A stretch of DNA of 64,000 nucleotides from NCBI RefSeq assembly GCF_012113595.1, contig NZ_CP050831.1, positions 2,852,001-2,916,000 on the forward strand, written 5' to 3'. The DNA comes from Bacteroides faecium. GTDB taxonomy: Bacteria > Bacteroidota > Bacteroidia > Bacteroidales > Bacteroidaceae. The notes beneath the pieces are model-generated. The model saw only the letters and a list, made by a program, of their open reading frames with translations. It was not told where the DNA came from and searched no databases. This document shows positions 28,801 to 38,099 of the stretch, one piece after another; the stretch's first letter is position 1, and every line of letters begins with the position of its first letter. Made by a program: the position numbers and the translations under genes.

Positions 28801-29153
28801 CCATAACCGATTACCACGACTTCATCCAATGCCTTGGAATCGTCGGTCATCGTTACATTGATTGATTTTCTACCTTGAACGGCAATTTCCTGGGTCTTCA
28901 TACCAATGTATGAAATGACCAGTGTTTTTTTGCCGTCGACTTTAATCGAAAAGTTTCCGTCTAAATCCGTAATCGTGCCGTTGGCAGTGTTACCTTTCTC
29001 TACAATGGAAGCTCCGATGACTGGTTCTCCGCTAGTGTCTTTCACATTACCCTTTATGGTAATTGTTTGCGCAGATACGCCAAGCGATATTGCAGCAAAT
29101 AGCATTAACAGCAAGGTGCGCATGTGTTTCGCTTCGTTAGATTTTCTTTGCAT
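25887..29153 (-). CDS. SusC-family TonB-dependent transporter (minus arm)
   Basis: The protein has 1088 residues. The first ATG is at 29153; a second, at 29123, begins a cleaner signal peptide. Order: signal peptide, carboxypeptidase-regulatory-like domain (GNVKDTSGEPVIGASIVEKG), TonB plug with LDEVVVIGYGT and GANGVIIITTKSG, barrel, and terminal F. There is no STN domain, as expected for HTCS control. It is the same length as the divergent SusC at 29471 and near-identical over the first 220 residues, but clearly different in the barrel. It imports pectin oligosaccharides with the adjacent SusD. Confidence 0.96.
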   Translation of the reverse strand: MQRKSNEAKHMRTLLLMLFAAISLGVSAQTITIKGNVKDTSGEPVIGASIVEKGNTANGTITDLDGNFSIKVDGKKTLVISYIGMKTQEIAVQGRKSINVTMTDDSKALDEVVVIGYGTVSKRDLTGSVASVSSKDLATIPVASATEALTGKLAGVSITTTEGAPDADVKIRVRGGGSLSQDNSPLYIVDGFPVSSISDIAPSEIQNIDVLKDASSTAIYGARGANGVIIITTKSGKEGKVQVDFGASYGFKKVTKLNKVLSPYDYVAYQYEAGRTEEYGLFEDMDIWKTMSGTDYQDEIFGRTGNQAQYNVNVSGGSKQLKYNISYAHNDEKSIMLGSGFNKDNVNAKINSELNKWISLDFNARMSYSTLDGLSGGADTNESNAANSIVANATRFRPVNPLSYDTTDDDANSLYSTKNPLERLLGVYKKKTTFNQNYNVGVNWKPFKDFTFRSEFGYGWKYEDTDQVWNADGAQNSKLGYNGQPQAVFTRITTQNWRNANTLTYDNKKLFGGRDKINVLLGHEVSSSQKKALENTSVAFPTSMSIDEVLSTAGAGTALPNQTTLSAKENLLSFFGRANYTLMDKYLLTVTVRADGSSKFAKGNQWGVFPSVALAWRMSDEKFMQDTQDWLSSLKLRLSYGTAGNNRINSGLTYTAYSLSSNTARAPFFNGDRTSMLELGSYLYNSKLKWETTVTRNFGIDYGFWNNRLSGSIDLYWNTTNDLLMRTEIPSNSGYNYQYQNFGSTSNKGVELSVNAVIADKKKFGLNFNFNISYNRNRIEKLNTENPWQSSSWGGSTIAKYEDFRVEEGGRLGEIWGYKTNGFYTAYDPVTNPEGELIMNVTNWVLKDGLKDNSVSLTGGSYYPGGLKVQCDENGEPVKQKLGNTVAPVNGGFGFNGRAGNFDFTLFFNFSIGNKIVNATKLATSFFVGSGHGYNLNSDFASGKRYTWIDPETGYNLGRTINSEALAYYGGEAGIISRLNQINANASIYNPVAVTQMQLTDYAVENASFLRVNNITIGYSLPKAWVRKCYMQNVRIYATGYNLFCITNYSGTDPEVDTSSKRNAMTPGIDYAAYPKSRSFVGGINVTF

Positions 29154-29470
29154 GTTTTTTAATTAATGGTTGTTGTTTTCTGGGAAAAAGCTTTGTTTTG
29201 ATGCCGTAAAAGTATGAAAAATAAGAAGTTTGGTTGTGTAATTTTTGTTTTTCACGGTGTACATTTTGTTATTTGACGGTATATTACTACCTAAATGTAT
29301 CATACTCTTCTTCTTTTTCGTAATACCATACTTCCTGTAATGCGTCTGATGAACAAAAAATACCATGTGCAGAACAAATTTTGCACAAGGCGTTCTGTGT
29401 ACATTCGTATTTTCGTTGCATGAATTAACTCGCAAAGCGGGATAGCATAAACAATCTATTAATAAACAAT
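29154..29470. promoter_or_regulatory. divergent promoter region between the two susC arms
   Basis: This 317-bp AT-rich gap lies between oppositely transcribed susC genes, so it must contain both promoters. Best -7 candidates are TACTTTTA on the minus strand (near 29213-29206) and TATTTTCG on the plus strand (near 29409-29416). Neither is a perfect TAnnTTTG. GTGTACATT occurs at 29257-29265 and again at 29397-29405. The HTCS AraC domain should bind here, but no operator can be assigned by eye. Confidence 0.55.
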
Positions 29471-32400
29471 ATGCAAAGAATGTCTAACAAAGTGAAAAAC
29501 ATGCGTGGTTGGCTGCTGATTTTATTAGCGGCAATATCGCTTAGCGTATCAGCGCAGACTGTTACTGTTACAGGTAACGTGAAAGACACAAGTGGGGAGC
29601 CGATTATCGGTGCTTCCATTGTAGAAAAAGGTAATACCACTAACGGTACGATTACCGATTTGGATGGTAACTTCTCTATTAAAGTAGACGGTAAAAAGAC
29701 ATTGGTCATTTCATATATAGGTATGAAGACACAGGAAATTGCCGTTCAGGGTAGAAAATCAATCAATGTGACAATGGCGGATGATTCACAGGCACTGGAT
29801 GAAGTCGTGGTAATCGGTTATGGTACGGTGGCTAAGAAAGACTTGACCGGTTCCGTTGCTTCCGTCAGTGCGAAAGAATTATCGGTTGTCCCTGTTTCCA
29901 ATGTTTCAGAGGCGTTGACCGGTAAAATGCCGGGTGTATCCATCACTACTACCGAAGGTTCACCCGATGCGGACGTGAAAATCCGTGTGCGTGGCGGCGG
30001 TTCATTGTCCCAGGATAACTCGCCTTTATATATTGTCGATGGTTTTCCCGCAACCAGTATCAGTGATATCGCTTCTTCCGATATCCAGTCTATTGATGTA
30101 TTGAAAGATGCTTCATCCACCGCCATTTATGGTGCGAAAGGTGCTAACGGCGTTATCATCATTACTACGAAATCGGGACATGAAGGAAAGACGGAAGTAA
30201 CATTCGGCGCTTCTTTCGGTATTCGGAAACGTGTTGGCGAGGTTGGTGTATTAAGCCCTTATGAATATGTATTGTGGCAGCAGGAATTGAACCAGGACGG
30301 AAACAATTATGGTAACTGGCAGGACGTTGATATTTACCGTTCGGTGAAAGGAAACAATTATCAGGATCAACTGTTTGGCGGCACTGGCAACCAGCAACAA
30401 TATAATTTGAATGTCAGCGGCGGTACTAAAGACACCAAGTATGCTGTAAGTTACTCCCGTAGCGACGAGAAGAGTATTATGATAGGCTCCGGCTATGCCA
30501 GAGACAATATCACAGCCAAATTGCAAAGCAAACTGAACAAATGGCTGACTCTTGATTTTAACAATCGTTTTTCCTATACCAAGATTGATGGTTTGAGTGG
30601 TGGTGCCGACACACAGGAGTCTAGCAAAGCCTACTCTATTGTGGCGAGAAGTACTATCTATCGTCCGATCACCCGCTTGTCTGATGATTTTGTGGATGAA
30701 GACACGGGTAATACGGATTATTCTCCTACCGAACGAATTGAAAGCACTTATAAGAAACAGACCCGTCTGCAAAATAATGCGAATGCCAGTTTGACTTGGG
30801 AACCGCTAAAAGGCTTGAAATTCCGTTCGGAGTTTGGCTATGGCTGGAGATATAATAATGTAGACCAGGTTTGGGAAGCTAAAGCTACCAGCAATTCTAA
30901 GTTTGGATATTCCGGACAACCCCAGGCTTATCTGACGAAACGTGTTCAGAAGGAATGGCGTCTGGCGAATACGGTAACGTACGACAAGAGCAAACTGCTC
31001 ACGAAAGACGACAGGCTGAATGTGATGTTGGGACAGGAATTGACCAGCTCAAGATATACCGATACGAATATGACCTCGGTAGGCTTCGACAAGAGTACTA
31101 CGATAGATCAAGTCTTGGCACAGATGGGAAATGGCGTAGCGTTGCCTACACAGACCTATATCGGAATGGAAGATAATATGTCTTCTTTCTTCGGCCGTTT
31201 GAATTATACGTTGAAAGACCGTTATTTATTGACTGCTACGTTGCGTGCCGACGGTTCAAGTAGATTCTCAAGCGGTAATCGTTGGGGTGTTTTCCCGTCA
31301 GTTGCCGTGGCATGGCGTATCAATGAAGAGGCCTTCATGGGCAATACGAAGGACTGGCTCTCCAACCTGAAACTTCGTCTCTCTTATGGTACTGCCGGAA
31401 ATAACCGTATTAACGCTTCTTATATGTACACCACTTACGCTTTGGCAGGAACGAGTGACCGTACTATTTATTTTGATGAAACGGCTTCTCCCATGTTACA
31501 GCATGGAGATATGCTTGCCAATCCCGGATTGAAATGGGAAACAACGATTACCCGTAACTTGGGGCTTGACTTCGGATTGTTCAACAATCGCGTTACCGGT
31601 AGCGTGGATGTCTATTGGAATACCACTCAGGACTTGCTGATGCGTTCGACGCTTCCGGGAGCTTCCGGTTATGCTTACCAGTATCAGAATATCGGGCAGA
31701 CCTCTAATAAAGGTATCGAGTTCCTGACAGATGTCGTTATCGCCGACAAGAAAAACTGGGGATTGAACTTCTCGTTCAACATTGCGTACAACCGTGGCAA
31801 GATTGACAAATATCCCGGCGGTTCTACTTGGGAAAGCAGTAAATGGTCGGGTTCGGGCGTTGTCAGCAATGAGGATTTCTATCTGGAAGAAGGCGGACGT
31901 TTAGGTGAAGTGTATGGATACAAGTACGATGGTTTCTATACGACAGATGAATTGAAGTGGAACGGAACGTCCTGGGAAATCCGGAAGGATGCGGACGGCA
32001 ATCCCGTAGTGGCAAACTCATATACTACAATTACCGGTACTCTTGAGCCCGGTGCCATGAAGTTGAAAGACGAGGATGGCAATGGTACCATCGACTCGAA
32101 AGATAAAGTGCGTTTAGGCAATACGATTCATCCGGTAACCGGCGGATTCGGATTGAACGGACGTTTTTTGAAGAACTTCGACTTCACGCTATCTTTTAAC
32201 TATCAGATAGGCGGCAAAATGATTAATGCAAGTAAGGCTGCGTCAAGTTCTTATGACGGTTCCAGACAGCATTATAACCTGAACAATAATTTCACTCTGG
32301 CTAACCGTTTTTCCCGCATAGACCCAGCAACGGGTGAGAACATGCTGGGCAGGACTTATGCCAATAACTATATCACAGCGAACGGCGAAGATGCTTATTA

Positions 32401-32737
32401 TGCTCATATCAGTCAAGTGAATGGTTCGAAGAGCATTTTCAATCCGGCAACAATAACCGGACGTCCTCTGACTAGCTGGGATGTGGAAGATGCTTCGTTC
32501 TTGCGCCTGCAAACAGTATCTATCGGATATACACTCCCGAAATCATGGACTCACAAACTGCATATGAACAATGTGCGCATTTACGCGACCGGTTATAACC
32601 TGTTGTGCCTGACCAAATATTCCGGGGTAGATCCTGAAGTTGACAGTTGTACCAGCACACCGATGACTCCGGGAGTTGATTATGCTGCTTATCCGAAGAG
32701 TTTCTCTATTGTAGGTGGTATCAATGTTACATTCTAA
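29471..32737 (+). CDS. SusC-family TonB-dependent transporter (plus arm)
   Basis: The protein has 1088 residues. The ATG at 29471 gives a charged lead before the hydrophobic signal; ATG 29501 is the alternative. It has a carboxypeptidase-regulatory-like domain (GNVKDTSGEPIIGASIVEKG), plug (LDEVVVIGYGTVAKKDLTGS, GANGVIIITTKSGH), barrel and terminal F. There is no STN domain. The first 220 residues almost copy the divergent SusC, including a 35-bp identical DNA stretch (29796-29830 against the complement of 28794-28828). The barrel loops differ, suggesting a different pectin fragment. The susD gene follows after 15 bp. Confidence 0.96.
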   Translation: MQRMSNKVKNMRGWLLILLAAISLSVSAQTVTVTGNVKDTSGEPIIGASIVEKGNTTNGTITDLDGNFSIKVDGKKTLVISYIGMKTQEIAVQGRKSINVTMADDSQALDEVVVIGYGTVAKKDLTGSVASVSAKELSVVPVSNVSEALTGKMPGVSITTTEGSPDADVKIRVRGGGSLSQDNSPLYIVDGFPATSISDIASSDIQSIDVLKDASSTAIYGAKGANGVIIITTKSGHEGKTEVTFGASFGIRKRVGEVGVLSPYEYVLWQQELNQDGNNYGNWQDVDIYRSVKGNNYQDQLFGGTGNQQQYNLNVSGGTKDTKYAVSYSRSDEKSIMIGSGYARDNITAKLQSKLNKWLTLDFNNRFSYTKIDGLSGGADTQESSKAYSIVARSTIYRPITRLSDDFVDEDTGNTDYSPTERIESTYKKQTRLQNNANASLTWEPLKGLKFRSEFGYGWRYNNVDQVWEAKATSNSKFGYSGQPQAYLTKRVQKEWRLANTVTYDKSKLLTKDDRLNVMLGQELTSSRYTDTNMTSVGFDKSTTIDQVLAQMGNGVALPTQTYIGMEDNMSSFFGRLNYTLKDRYLLTATLRADGSSRFSSGNRWGVFPSVAVAWRINEEAFMGNTKDWLSNLKLRLSYGTAGNNRINASYMYTTYALAGTSDRTIYFDETASPMLQHGDMLANPGLKWETTITRNLGLDFGLFNNRVTGSVDVYWNTTQDLLMRSTLPGASGYAYQYQNIGQTSNKGIEFLTDVVIADKKNWGLNFSFNIAYNRGKIDKYPGGSTWESSKWSGSGVVSNEDFYLEEGGRLGEVYGYKYDGFYTTDELKWNGTSWEIRKDADGNPVVANSYTTITGTLEPGAMKLKDEDGNGTIDSKDKVRLGNTIHPVTGGFGLNGRFLKNFDFTLSFNYQIGGKMINASKAASSSYDGSRQHYNLNNNFTLANRFSRIDPATGENMLGRTYANNYITANGEDAYYAHISQVNGSKSIFNPATITGRPLTSWDVEDASFLRLQTVSIGYTLPKSWTHKLHMNNVRIYATGYNLLCLTKYSGVDPEVDSCTSTPMTPGVDYAAYPKSFSIVGGINVTF

Positions 32738-32752
32738 AGAAAGGATTTCATT

Positions 32753-34729
32753 ATGAAAAATATATTTAAGTTAATATTCTTAGCTGGAGCAACCGGAATG
32801 GTGATGCTAACTTCATGCTCCGATTTCCTGGATCAGTCATCTCCTTCGGAGATGTTTCCGGAAAATGTTTATAACTCGGAAAGCTATACTAAGCAAGTTC
32901 TGAACAGAGTTTATGCAGGTTTAGTCCTGGATCACACGTATGGCTGCCGTATTCCGTTGAATCTTGCCATGAATACGGACGTGGAACTTGTGGATGCGCT
33001 GACGGAAACGACCGTAACGGCGGACTCCGAACGTGGACTTTGCAACTATAATCCTACAAACTGGAATCGTCTGCCTACTAACTGGAATGAAATGTACGAG
33101 ATTATAGAAAATGCCAATTTGGTGATTGAAGGAATCCGCGCTTCTGAAATTAAGGATAATCAGAATATGCGTTACTATTTGGGTGAGGCGCTTACCTTGC
33201 GTGCAATGGTTTTCTTCGACCTTATCCGTAACTACGGTGATGTACCGATGAAGATGGAGTCTACACAGACAGACGGTTCCAATCTCTATTTAGGAAAGAC
33301 AGACAGGGATGTAATCATGGACCAGTTGCTGGTGGATTTGGAAGAAGCGGCCGGACTCTTGCCTTGGGCTGGAGAGAGCGGGTATTCCACCGAACGCTGT
33401 ACAAAAGGATATGCTTATGGATTGGCTGCACGTATTGCATTGGCAGAGGCTGGTTATTCTATTCGTGAAGAAAACAAGACAGGGTATGTGAATCTGAGTG
33501 AACGCCGTGAAGGTCAGTTGGGATATAGTGACGCCACTTATCCTACCATGCGTCCGGGAGATGAGAAACGGGCGGAACTTTACCGTCATGCGTTGGCTTG
33601 TCTGGATGCTGTAATTTTGAACGGAAAACATCAGCTTAACCCTAGTTTCGAGAACGAATGGGAGCGCATCAATCAGTTGACTTTGGATCAGACTTATCAG
33701 GAAAACCTGTTTGAAGTGGCACATGGCATGAACTATTCCGGTGAAATGGGATATACGGCCGGTGTACGTATGAATGCGGTAAGCACCCGTTTTGGTTTCA
33801 GCAACTCTTCGGGTAAGGTGAAACTGACTGCCCCGTTTTTCATGTCGTTTGACCCGCAAGATACGCGTCGTGACGTGACTTGTGCTCCTTATGAGTTGAG
33901 AGACGCTACTTCTACACAAACGATGCAAAGTAATGCGCCTTTTGGCATCTACGTAGGCAAGTGGGATGTTCGTAAAATGACGGATGCATGGCGTAGCATG
34001 AACCAGGGAGTCAGCACTAAAACCGGTTATGGCATCAACTGGGTAGCGATGAGATATTCGGATGTTTTATTGATGTATGCCGAAGTGGTTAATGAACTGT
34101 ATGGCCCTCAGGGAGCCGGAACTTGTGGAAAAACTGCACTGCAGGCTTTGGAAGAGGTTCGCGAACGTGCTTTCCCGGCCGCAGTACGTGCCGATAAGGC
34201 TACTGCATATGTAGCGGCACTCACTAGTAAAGATGCATTCTTTGAAGCTATTGTAGATGAACGGGCATGGGAACTTGCAGGAGAGGCAGTGCGTAAATAT
34301 GACCTGATCCGTTGGGGATTATTAATAGATAAGACGGTTGAGATGCTTGATACTTACCGCAACGCGGTGGTGAACGATGAATATGTATCGAAACTCTATT
34401 ACAAGGAAAATGCGGCTGCGGAGAACTGGTATAAGATAGACTATTCTTCTATCTGCTGGTATGCAGAGCCGGAATCGAAAGATGATACGTCTGCCGGATG
34501 GAAAAATGTCAACTTCTGGGGTAATGTGAAGAAAGATGGAGCTATTGATGATACGAACTCAACCTATGACGCAATCAACTATATCAGCAATGGTCTGATT
34601 AGATATGATAAATATCAAGGATTCCAAGGTCCTGCCAACGTAGTGAACCGCCATCTTCTTCCTTTGGGAGCGACTACTATCAGTGACTCCAATGGTCATC
34701 TGCAAAATTCTTATGGATTCTCATTCTGA
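32753..34729 (+). CDS. SusD-family pectin-oligosaccharide-binding lipoprotein (plus arm)
   Basis: The protein has 658 residues. The lipobox is LTSCSDFLDQ. Typical SusD helices (LGEALTLRAMVFFDLIRNYGD) and the block WELAGEAVRKYDLIRWGLL are present, as is a tripartite order matching the minus-arm SusD. It lies 15 bp after susC and 9 bp before the next lipoprotein gene, so the three are one transcript. It should hand oligosaccharides to the SusC at 29471. Confidence 0.95.
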   Translation: MKNIFKLIFLAGATGMVMLTSCSDFLDQSSPSEMFPENVYNSESYTKQVLNRVYAGLVLDHTYGCRIPLNLAMNTDVELVDALTETTVTADSERGLCNYNPTNWNRLPTNWNEMYEIIENANLVIEGIRASEIKDNQNMRYYLGEALTLRAMVFFDLIRNYGDVPMKMESTQTDGSNLYLGKTDRDVIMDQLLVDLEEAAGLLPWAGESGYSTERCTKGYAYGLAARIALAEAGYSIREENKTGYVNLSERREGQLGYSDATYPTMRPGDEKRAELYRHALACLDAVILNGKHQLNPSFENEWERINQLTLDQTYQENLFEVAHGMNYSGEMGYTAGVRMNAVSTRFGFSNSSGKVKLTAPFFMSFDPQDTRRDVTCAPYELRDATSTQTMQSNAPFGIYVGKWDVRKMTDAWRSMNQGVSTKTGYGINWVAMRYSDVLLMYAEVVNELYGPQGAGTCGKTALQALEEVRERAFPAAVRADKATAYVAALTSKDAFFEAIVDERAWELAGEAVRKYDLIRWGLLIDKTVEMLDTYRNAVVNDEYVSKLYYKENAAAENWYKIDYSSICWYAEPESKDDTSAGWKNVNFWGNVKKDGAIDDTNSTYDAINYISNGLIRYDKYQGFQGPANVVNRHLLPLGATTISDSNGHLQNSYGFSF

Positions 34730-34738
34730 TAAAAACTT

Positions 34739-36394
34739 ATGAATAATATGAAAACGAATATATATACTAACATGCTGGTAACCGGAGCTCTCGCTCTGGC
34801 ACTGGCGTCATGTGTCGATGATAATGATTGGGGAACAGACAGCAGTTACAGCCGTCCGTTCAGCCCTCATGACATTGCGGTATCAGCCGAGGCTACTAGC
34901 GCAACCATTGAATTTGACCGTTTATCCAGTGTTGACTACTATCTGTTGGAGTTGAACCGGGATACTCTTTATATGGATGACTATCATAGCGGTTCTCGTA
35001 TAGATACTGTCCGTATCTCTCCTTATATACTTGACGAATTGGTAGGGGAAACGGTTTATTTCATCCGCCTGAAAGCTGTCGCTTCTTCTACGGTTGCGAC
35101 GGACTCAAAATGGTCGTACTATGAAAGTGGTACAAAACGTTCTTTTAAGACGAAAGGTGAACAGATATTTGAATCGGTTACTCCGGCCGACCGTACGGAA
35201 AGTTCTATCCGCCTGTCTTGGACGGCAGGGGAGGCTGCTACCCGTATTGAAGTGTCCATAGTGAACAGTGAGGGTGGTAATACTCCGTTGAAAACAGTGC
35301 CTTTGACAGATACCCATGTTCAGGAAGGTGCCTGTGTTGTAGATGGTCTGGAGCCTACGACTACTTACTTGTTCGTTATTTATAACGGTACGTCCAAACG
35401 TGGCGAGCGTACTGCCACCACAGCAGCAGCTATGCCTGATGGTGACTTGAAATATACACTGGAAGACGGGGTAACGGTAATTACGACTGCGTTGATTAAA
35501 GAGTTGGTAGAGCAGGCACAAGCTGCTTCCGGGAATACGTCCGTTGGTGTCACTATCGGTATTCCGTCAGGCTTGACTATTGATATGCATGGTGTTTCTG
35601 AAACAGGAGAAACGACTACTTTGGCAATTCCGGATGGGGCATCTGTCACCTTCTTCGGATTGGCGGGTGCGGAGAAACCTGTATTGAACTTCCCTAAAAC
35701 ATTGGAAATAGGTGGTGCTCATGGATATATTCGCTTTGAAAATGTGGTAATAAAGGATGATGGAGCTTCTTATCTGATAAACCAGTCGGATGCGATGCAG
35801 GTGGAAGAGATTTCTTTCAAAGATTGTGAAATCCCCTCTTTGTCCCGGAGTTTGGTTCGTTTGCAAGGTTCTAGCATAAAGACGATTGGAACTCTTAACA
35901 TTGACAATTGCGTAGTTACCAATCAAGGCGCGGGAGCTTATGCTTTCTTGTATTGGAACGCTGCCACATATACAGTTTCCACTGTGAATATTACGAACTC
36001 TACTTTCAATACAATGTTACATAGCTTTGCTGATGTTAGAAATTCTGTTACCGGAACATTTAATATTTCAAACTGTACATTCTATAACGTAGTAGCTGCA
36101 TCACGTTATTTCCTGGATGCAAGAAGTGCAGTAAGTGTGACTGTGGAAAACACAATCTTCGGTAAGACAAACGGTGATGGTGTAAATGGTATAAGAATTA
36201 CCGGCAGCACTGCGACCATCATTGATGTATATAAAACCTCTGATTGTAACTTCAGCAGCTATGGCTTTACCGCAGACCGGAGCGAGACGCCTGTGTTATC
36301 ATCCGAATTGTTCGCAAATCCTGATGAGGGCGACTTCACCGTTCTTGAGAACAGACTCAAAAGTCTGGGTGACCAGCGTTGGAATAACGAATAA
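34739..36394 (+). CDS. surface lipoprotein with FnIII modules and C-terminal beta-helix (DUF4957/DUF5123-like), plus arm
   Basis: The protein has 551 residues. ATG 34739 or the nearby 34748 both lead to the lipobox LASCVDDND. Two FnIII-like repeats (residues about 35-225, ETVYFIRLKAVA, TTYLFVIYNGT) are followed by a beta-helix-like region with EISFKDCEIP, NSTFNTM and ISNCTFYNV. The end, GDFTVLENRLKSLGDQRWN, almost matches the end of the minus-arm protein (GDFTVLVDEYKAYGDQRWN), showing common descent. It has one FnIII repeat fewer than that protein. Probable surface glycan-binding protein; not an evident enzyme. Confidence 0.85.
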   Translation: MNNMKTNIYTNMLVTGALALALASCVDDNDWGTDSSYSRPFSPHDIAVSAEATSATIEFDRLSSVDYYLLELNRDTLYMDDYHSGSRIDTVRISPYILDELVGETVYFIRLKAVASSTVATDSKWSYYESGTKRSFKTKGEQIFESVTPADRTESSIRLSWTAGEAATRIEVSIVNSEGGNTPLKTVPLTDTHVQEGACVVDGLEPTTTYLFVIYNGTSKRGERTATTAAAMPDGDLKYTLEDGVTVITTALIKELVEQAQAASGNTSVGVTIGIPSGLTIDMHGVSETGETTTLAIPDGASVTFFGLAGAEKPVLNFPKTLEIGGAHGYIRFENVVIKDDGASYLINQSDAMQVEEISFKDCEIPSLSRSLVRLQGSSIKTIGTLNIDNCVVTNQGAGAYAFLYWNAATYTVSTVNITNSTFNTMLHSFADVRNSVTGTFNISNCTFYNVVAASRYFLDARSAVSVTVENTIFGKTNGDGVNGIRITGSTATIIDVYKTSDCNFSSYGFTADRSETPVLSSELFANPDEGDFTVLENRLKSLGDQRWNNE

Positions 36395-36417
36395 CATTTG
36401 TTGAATCTATATTTAAC

Positions 36418-36470
36418 AGGCAAGTAGTTGGGAAGAATTCTCTTAGCCCTGGCTGCTTGCCTATTTTTTT
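36418..36470 (+). terminator. intrinsic terminator inside the plus-arm operon
   Basis: AGGCAAGTAG (36418-36427) pairs with CTGCTTGCCT (36453-36462) over 10 bp with one G-U, followed by ATTTTTTT. It lies between the surface lipoprotein gene and the first PL1 gene. It should lower expression of the lyases relative to the binding and transport genes, or separate two transcripts. Confidence 0.75.
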
Positions 36471-36489
36471 AATTAAGAATAGAACGATT

Positions 36490-38070
36490 ATGTCTAAAAT
36501 ATGGATAGGGGGATTTTGCGGACTTTTGCTGTATGCTGCCGCTTCTTGCTCCACAAGTAGTCCTGAACAGGACGAATTACCCGGACAGTCCGGTGAACCG
36601 TCGGAAGAACCTTCCGGACTGGTGGATTATCCTACCCCGAATCGTACAGCGATAGCGGCTTTTCCCGGTGCCTATGGCGCAGGAAAATACACGCTGGGCG
36701 GAGCGGGCGGAACTGTATATACCGTTACCTCACTGGAAGATACCAACACAAGAGGTACCTTGCGCTATGCCATTAACCAGAGCGGTGCACGTACGATTGT
36801 GTTTGCGGTGGGCGGTGTCATTGATTTGACCAGCAACTTGACCATCCGGAACGGAGATTTGACCATAGCCGGACAGACAGCTCCCGGTGGGGGAATCTGC
36901 ATCAAGAGAGGGACAGTCCAGATAAGCGCGGACAATGTAATCATCCGCTTTCTTCGTTTCCGTTTGGGCGACGAGACTTTTAACGGAGCTACCGAAAAGG
37001 ATGCGGATGCCATTTGGGGAAGGGAGAACAAGGATATTATTATCGACCATTGTTCGATGAGCTGGAGTACCGATGAGATTGCTTCGTTTTATGGGAATAC
37101 GAACTTTACGATGCAGTGGTGCCTGTTGTCCGAAAGCCTGTATCATTCCATTCACCCGAAAGGCAATCATGGCTATGGCGGTATCTGGGGTGGTTCGCCC
37201 GCCACTTTCCATCATAACCTGATAGCGCATGCGTATAGTCGTACTCCGCGTCTTTGCGGCAGCCGTTACACGGGGCAGCCGGAGGCAGAGAAAGTGGATT
37301 TGCGTAATAACGTATTCTATAATTGGTCGGGAAACGGTGGATATGCCGGTGAAGGCGGTTCTTATAACTTCGTGAACAACTACTATAAGCCGGGAGCGGC
37401 AACCAATGCGCGGGCGGAAGGCGGCAGTAGCGGTCGGAAAGTCCTTTACCGTATTTTTGCGCCCGATAAGAATGACGCGGATGCAAATCCGGCGAACGGG
37501 GAGAACTGGGGCGTATTCCATTTGTCCGGTAATGTGTTCGACGGTACTTCGCCCAATATCAGCAGTACATTCCAGAGTTTGATAACGAGTGTAAATAATG
37601 ACAACTGGGTAGGCTTGCAGCCTTCGGCAACTCCGGCGGCAGGTGAGGCTTCTTTGAAATCAGCCACGGAATTCGCAATAACGTCTGATGTGAGCGAATT
37701 TACACAAGCGGCATCGGATGCGTATAACTCCGTGTTGAACTATGCCGGCGCTTCTCTTGTCCGTGACGCGGTTGATACTCGTATCATATCGGAGACTAGG
37801 GCAGGTACTTATACATATAGAGGTTCTGTGGAGGGTAATTTAGGAATTATAGATTCCCAGGAAGATACCGGCGGCTGGCCTGTCTATGCTCAAGGCACTG
37901 CTGTAAAGGATACGGATGGCGACGGGATTCCTGACGACTGGGAGACGGAGCATGAGTTGAATCCTGAAAGCGCAGCCGATGGAACCAAGTATAATTTGAG
38001 CAGTGAATATACCAATCTGGAGGTTTATCTGAATAGTTTGGTGGAACATCTGTTTCCATCGGCAAAATGA
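36490..38070 (+). CDS. pectate lyase lipoprotein, PL1 family (plus arm, first)
   Basis: The protein has 526 residues from the ATG at 36490. An upstream in-frame ATG at 36457 lies inside the terminator hairpin and is unlikely. The lipobox is AAASCSTS, then an acidic serine/proline linker. The PL1 helix has DHCSMSWSTDE near 187, HHNLIAHAYSRTPRLCGSRYTG, and the C-terminal DTDGDGIPDDWE motif. It is most similar to the minus-arm PL1 at 18644, its positional counterpart. Likely a surface endo-lyase on homogalacturonan. Confidence 0.95.
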   Translation: MSKIWIGGFCGLLLYAAASCSTSSPEQDELPGQSGEPSEEPSGLVDYPTPNRTAIAAFPGAYGAGKYTLGGAGGTVYTVTSLEDTNTRGTLRYAINQSGARTIVFAVGGVIDLTSNLTIRNGDLTIAGQTAPGGGICIKRGTVQISADNVIIRFLRFRLGDETFNGATEKDADAIWGRENKDIIIDHCSMSWSTDEIASFYGNTNFTMQWCLLSESLYHSIHPKGNHGYGGIWGGSPATFHHNLIAHAYSRTPRLCGSRYTGQPEAEKVDLRNNVFYNWSGNGGYAGEGGSYNFVNNYYKPGAATNARAEGGSSGRKVLYRIFAPDKNDADANPANGENWGVFHLSGNVFDGTSPNISSTFQSLITSVNNDNWVGLQPSATPAAGEASLKSATEFAITSDVSEFTQAASDAYNSVLNYAGASLVRDAVDTRIISETRAGTYTYRGSVEGNLGIIDSQEDTGGWPVYAQGTAVKDTDGDGIPDDWETEHELNPESAADGTKYNLSSEYTNLEVYLNSLVEHLFPSAK

Positions 38071-38099
38071 CAGAAAGCCTTCTTTAAGAGCGAAACGAT

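Noticed and set aside
29163..29435. 90-codon minus-strand frame between the divergent susC genes
   Set aside because: It fills an AT-rich promoter region and its composition is not protein-like.
28794..29830. Insertion sequence or integron in the susC inverted repeat
   Set aside because: The similarity is in coding sequence of paralogous genes; no transposase or terminal repeats are present.
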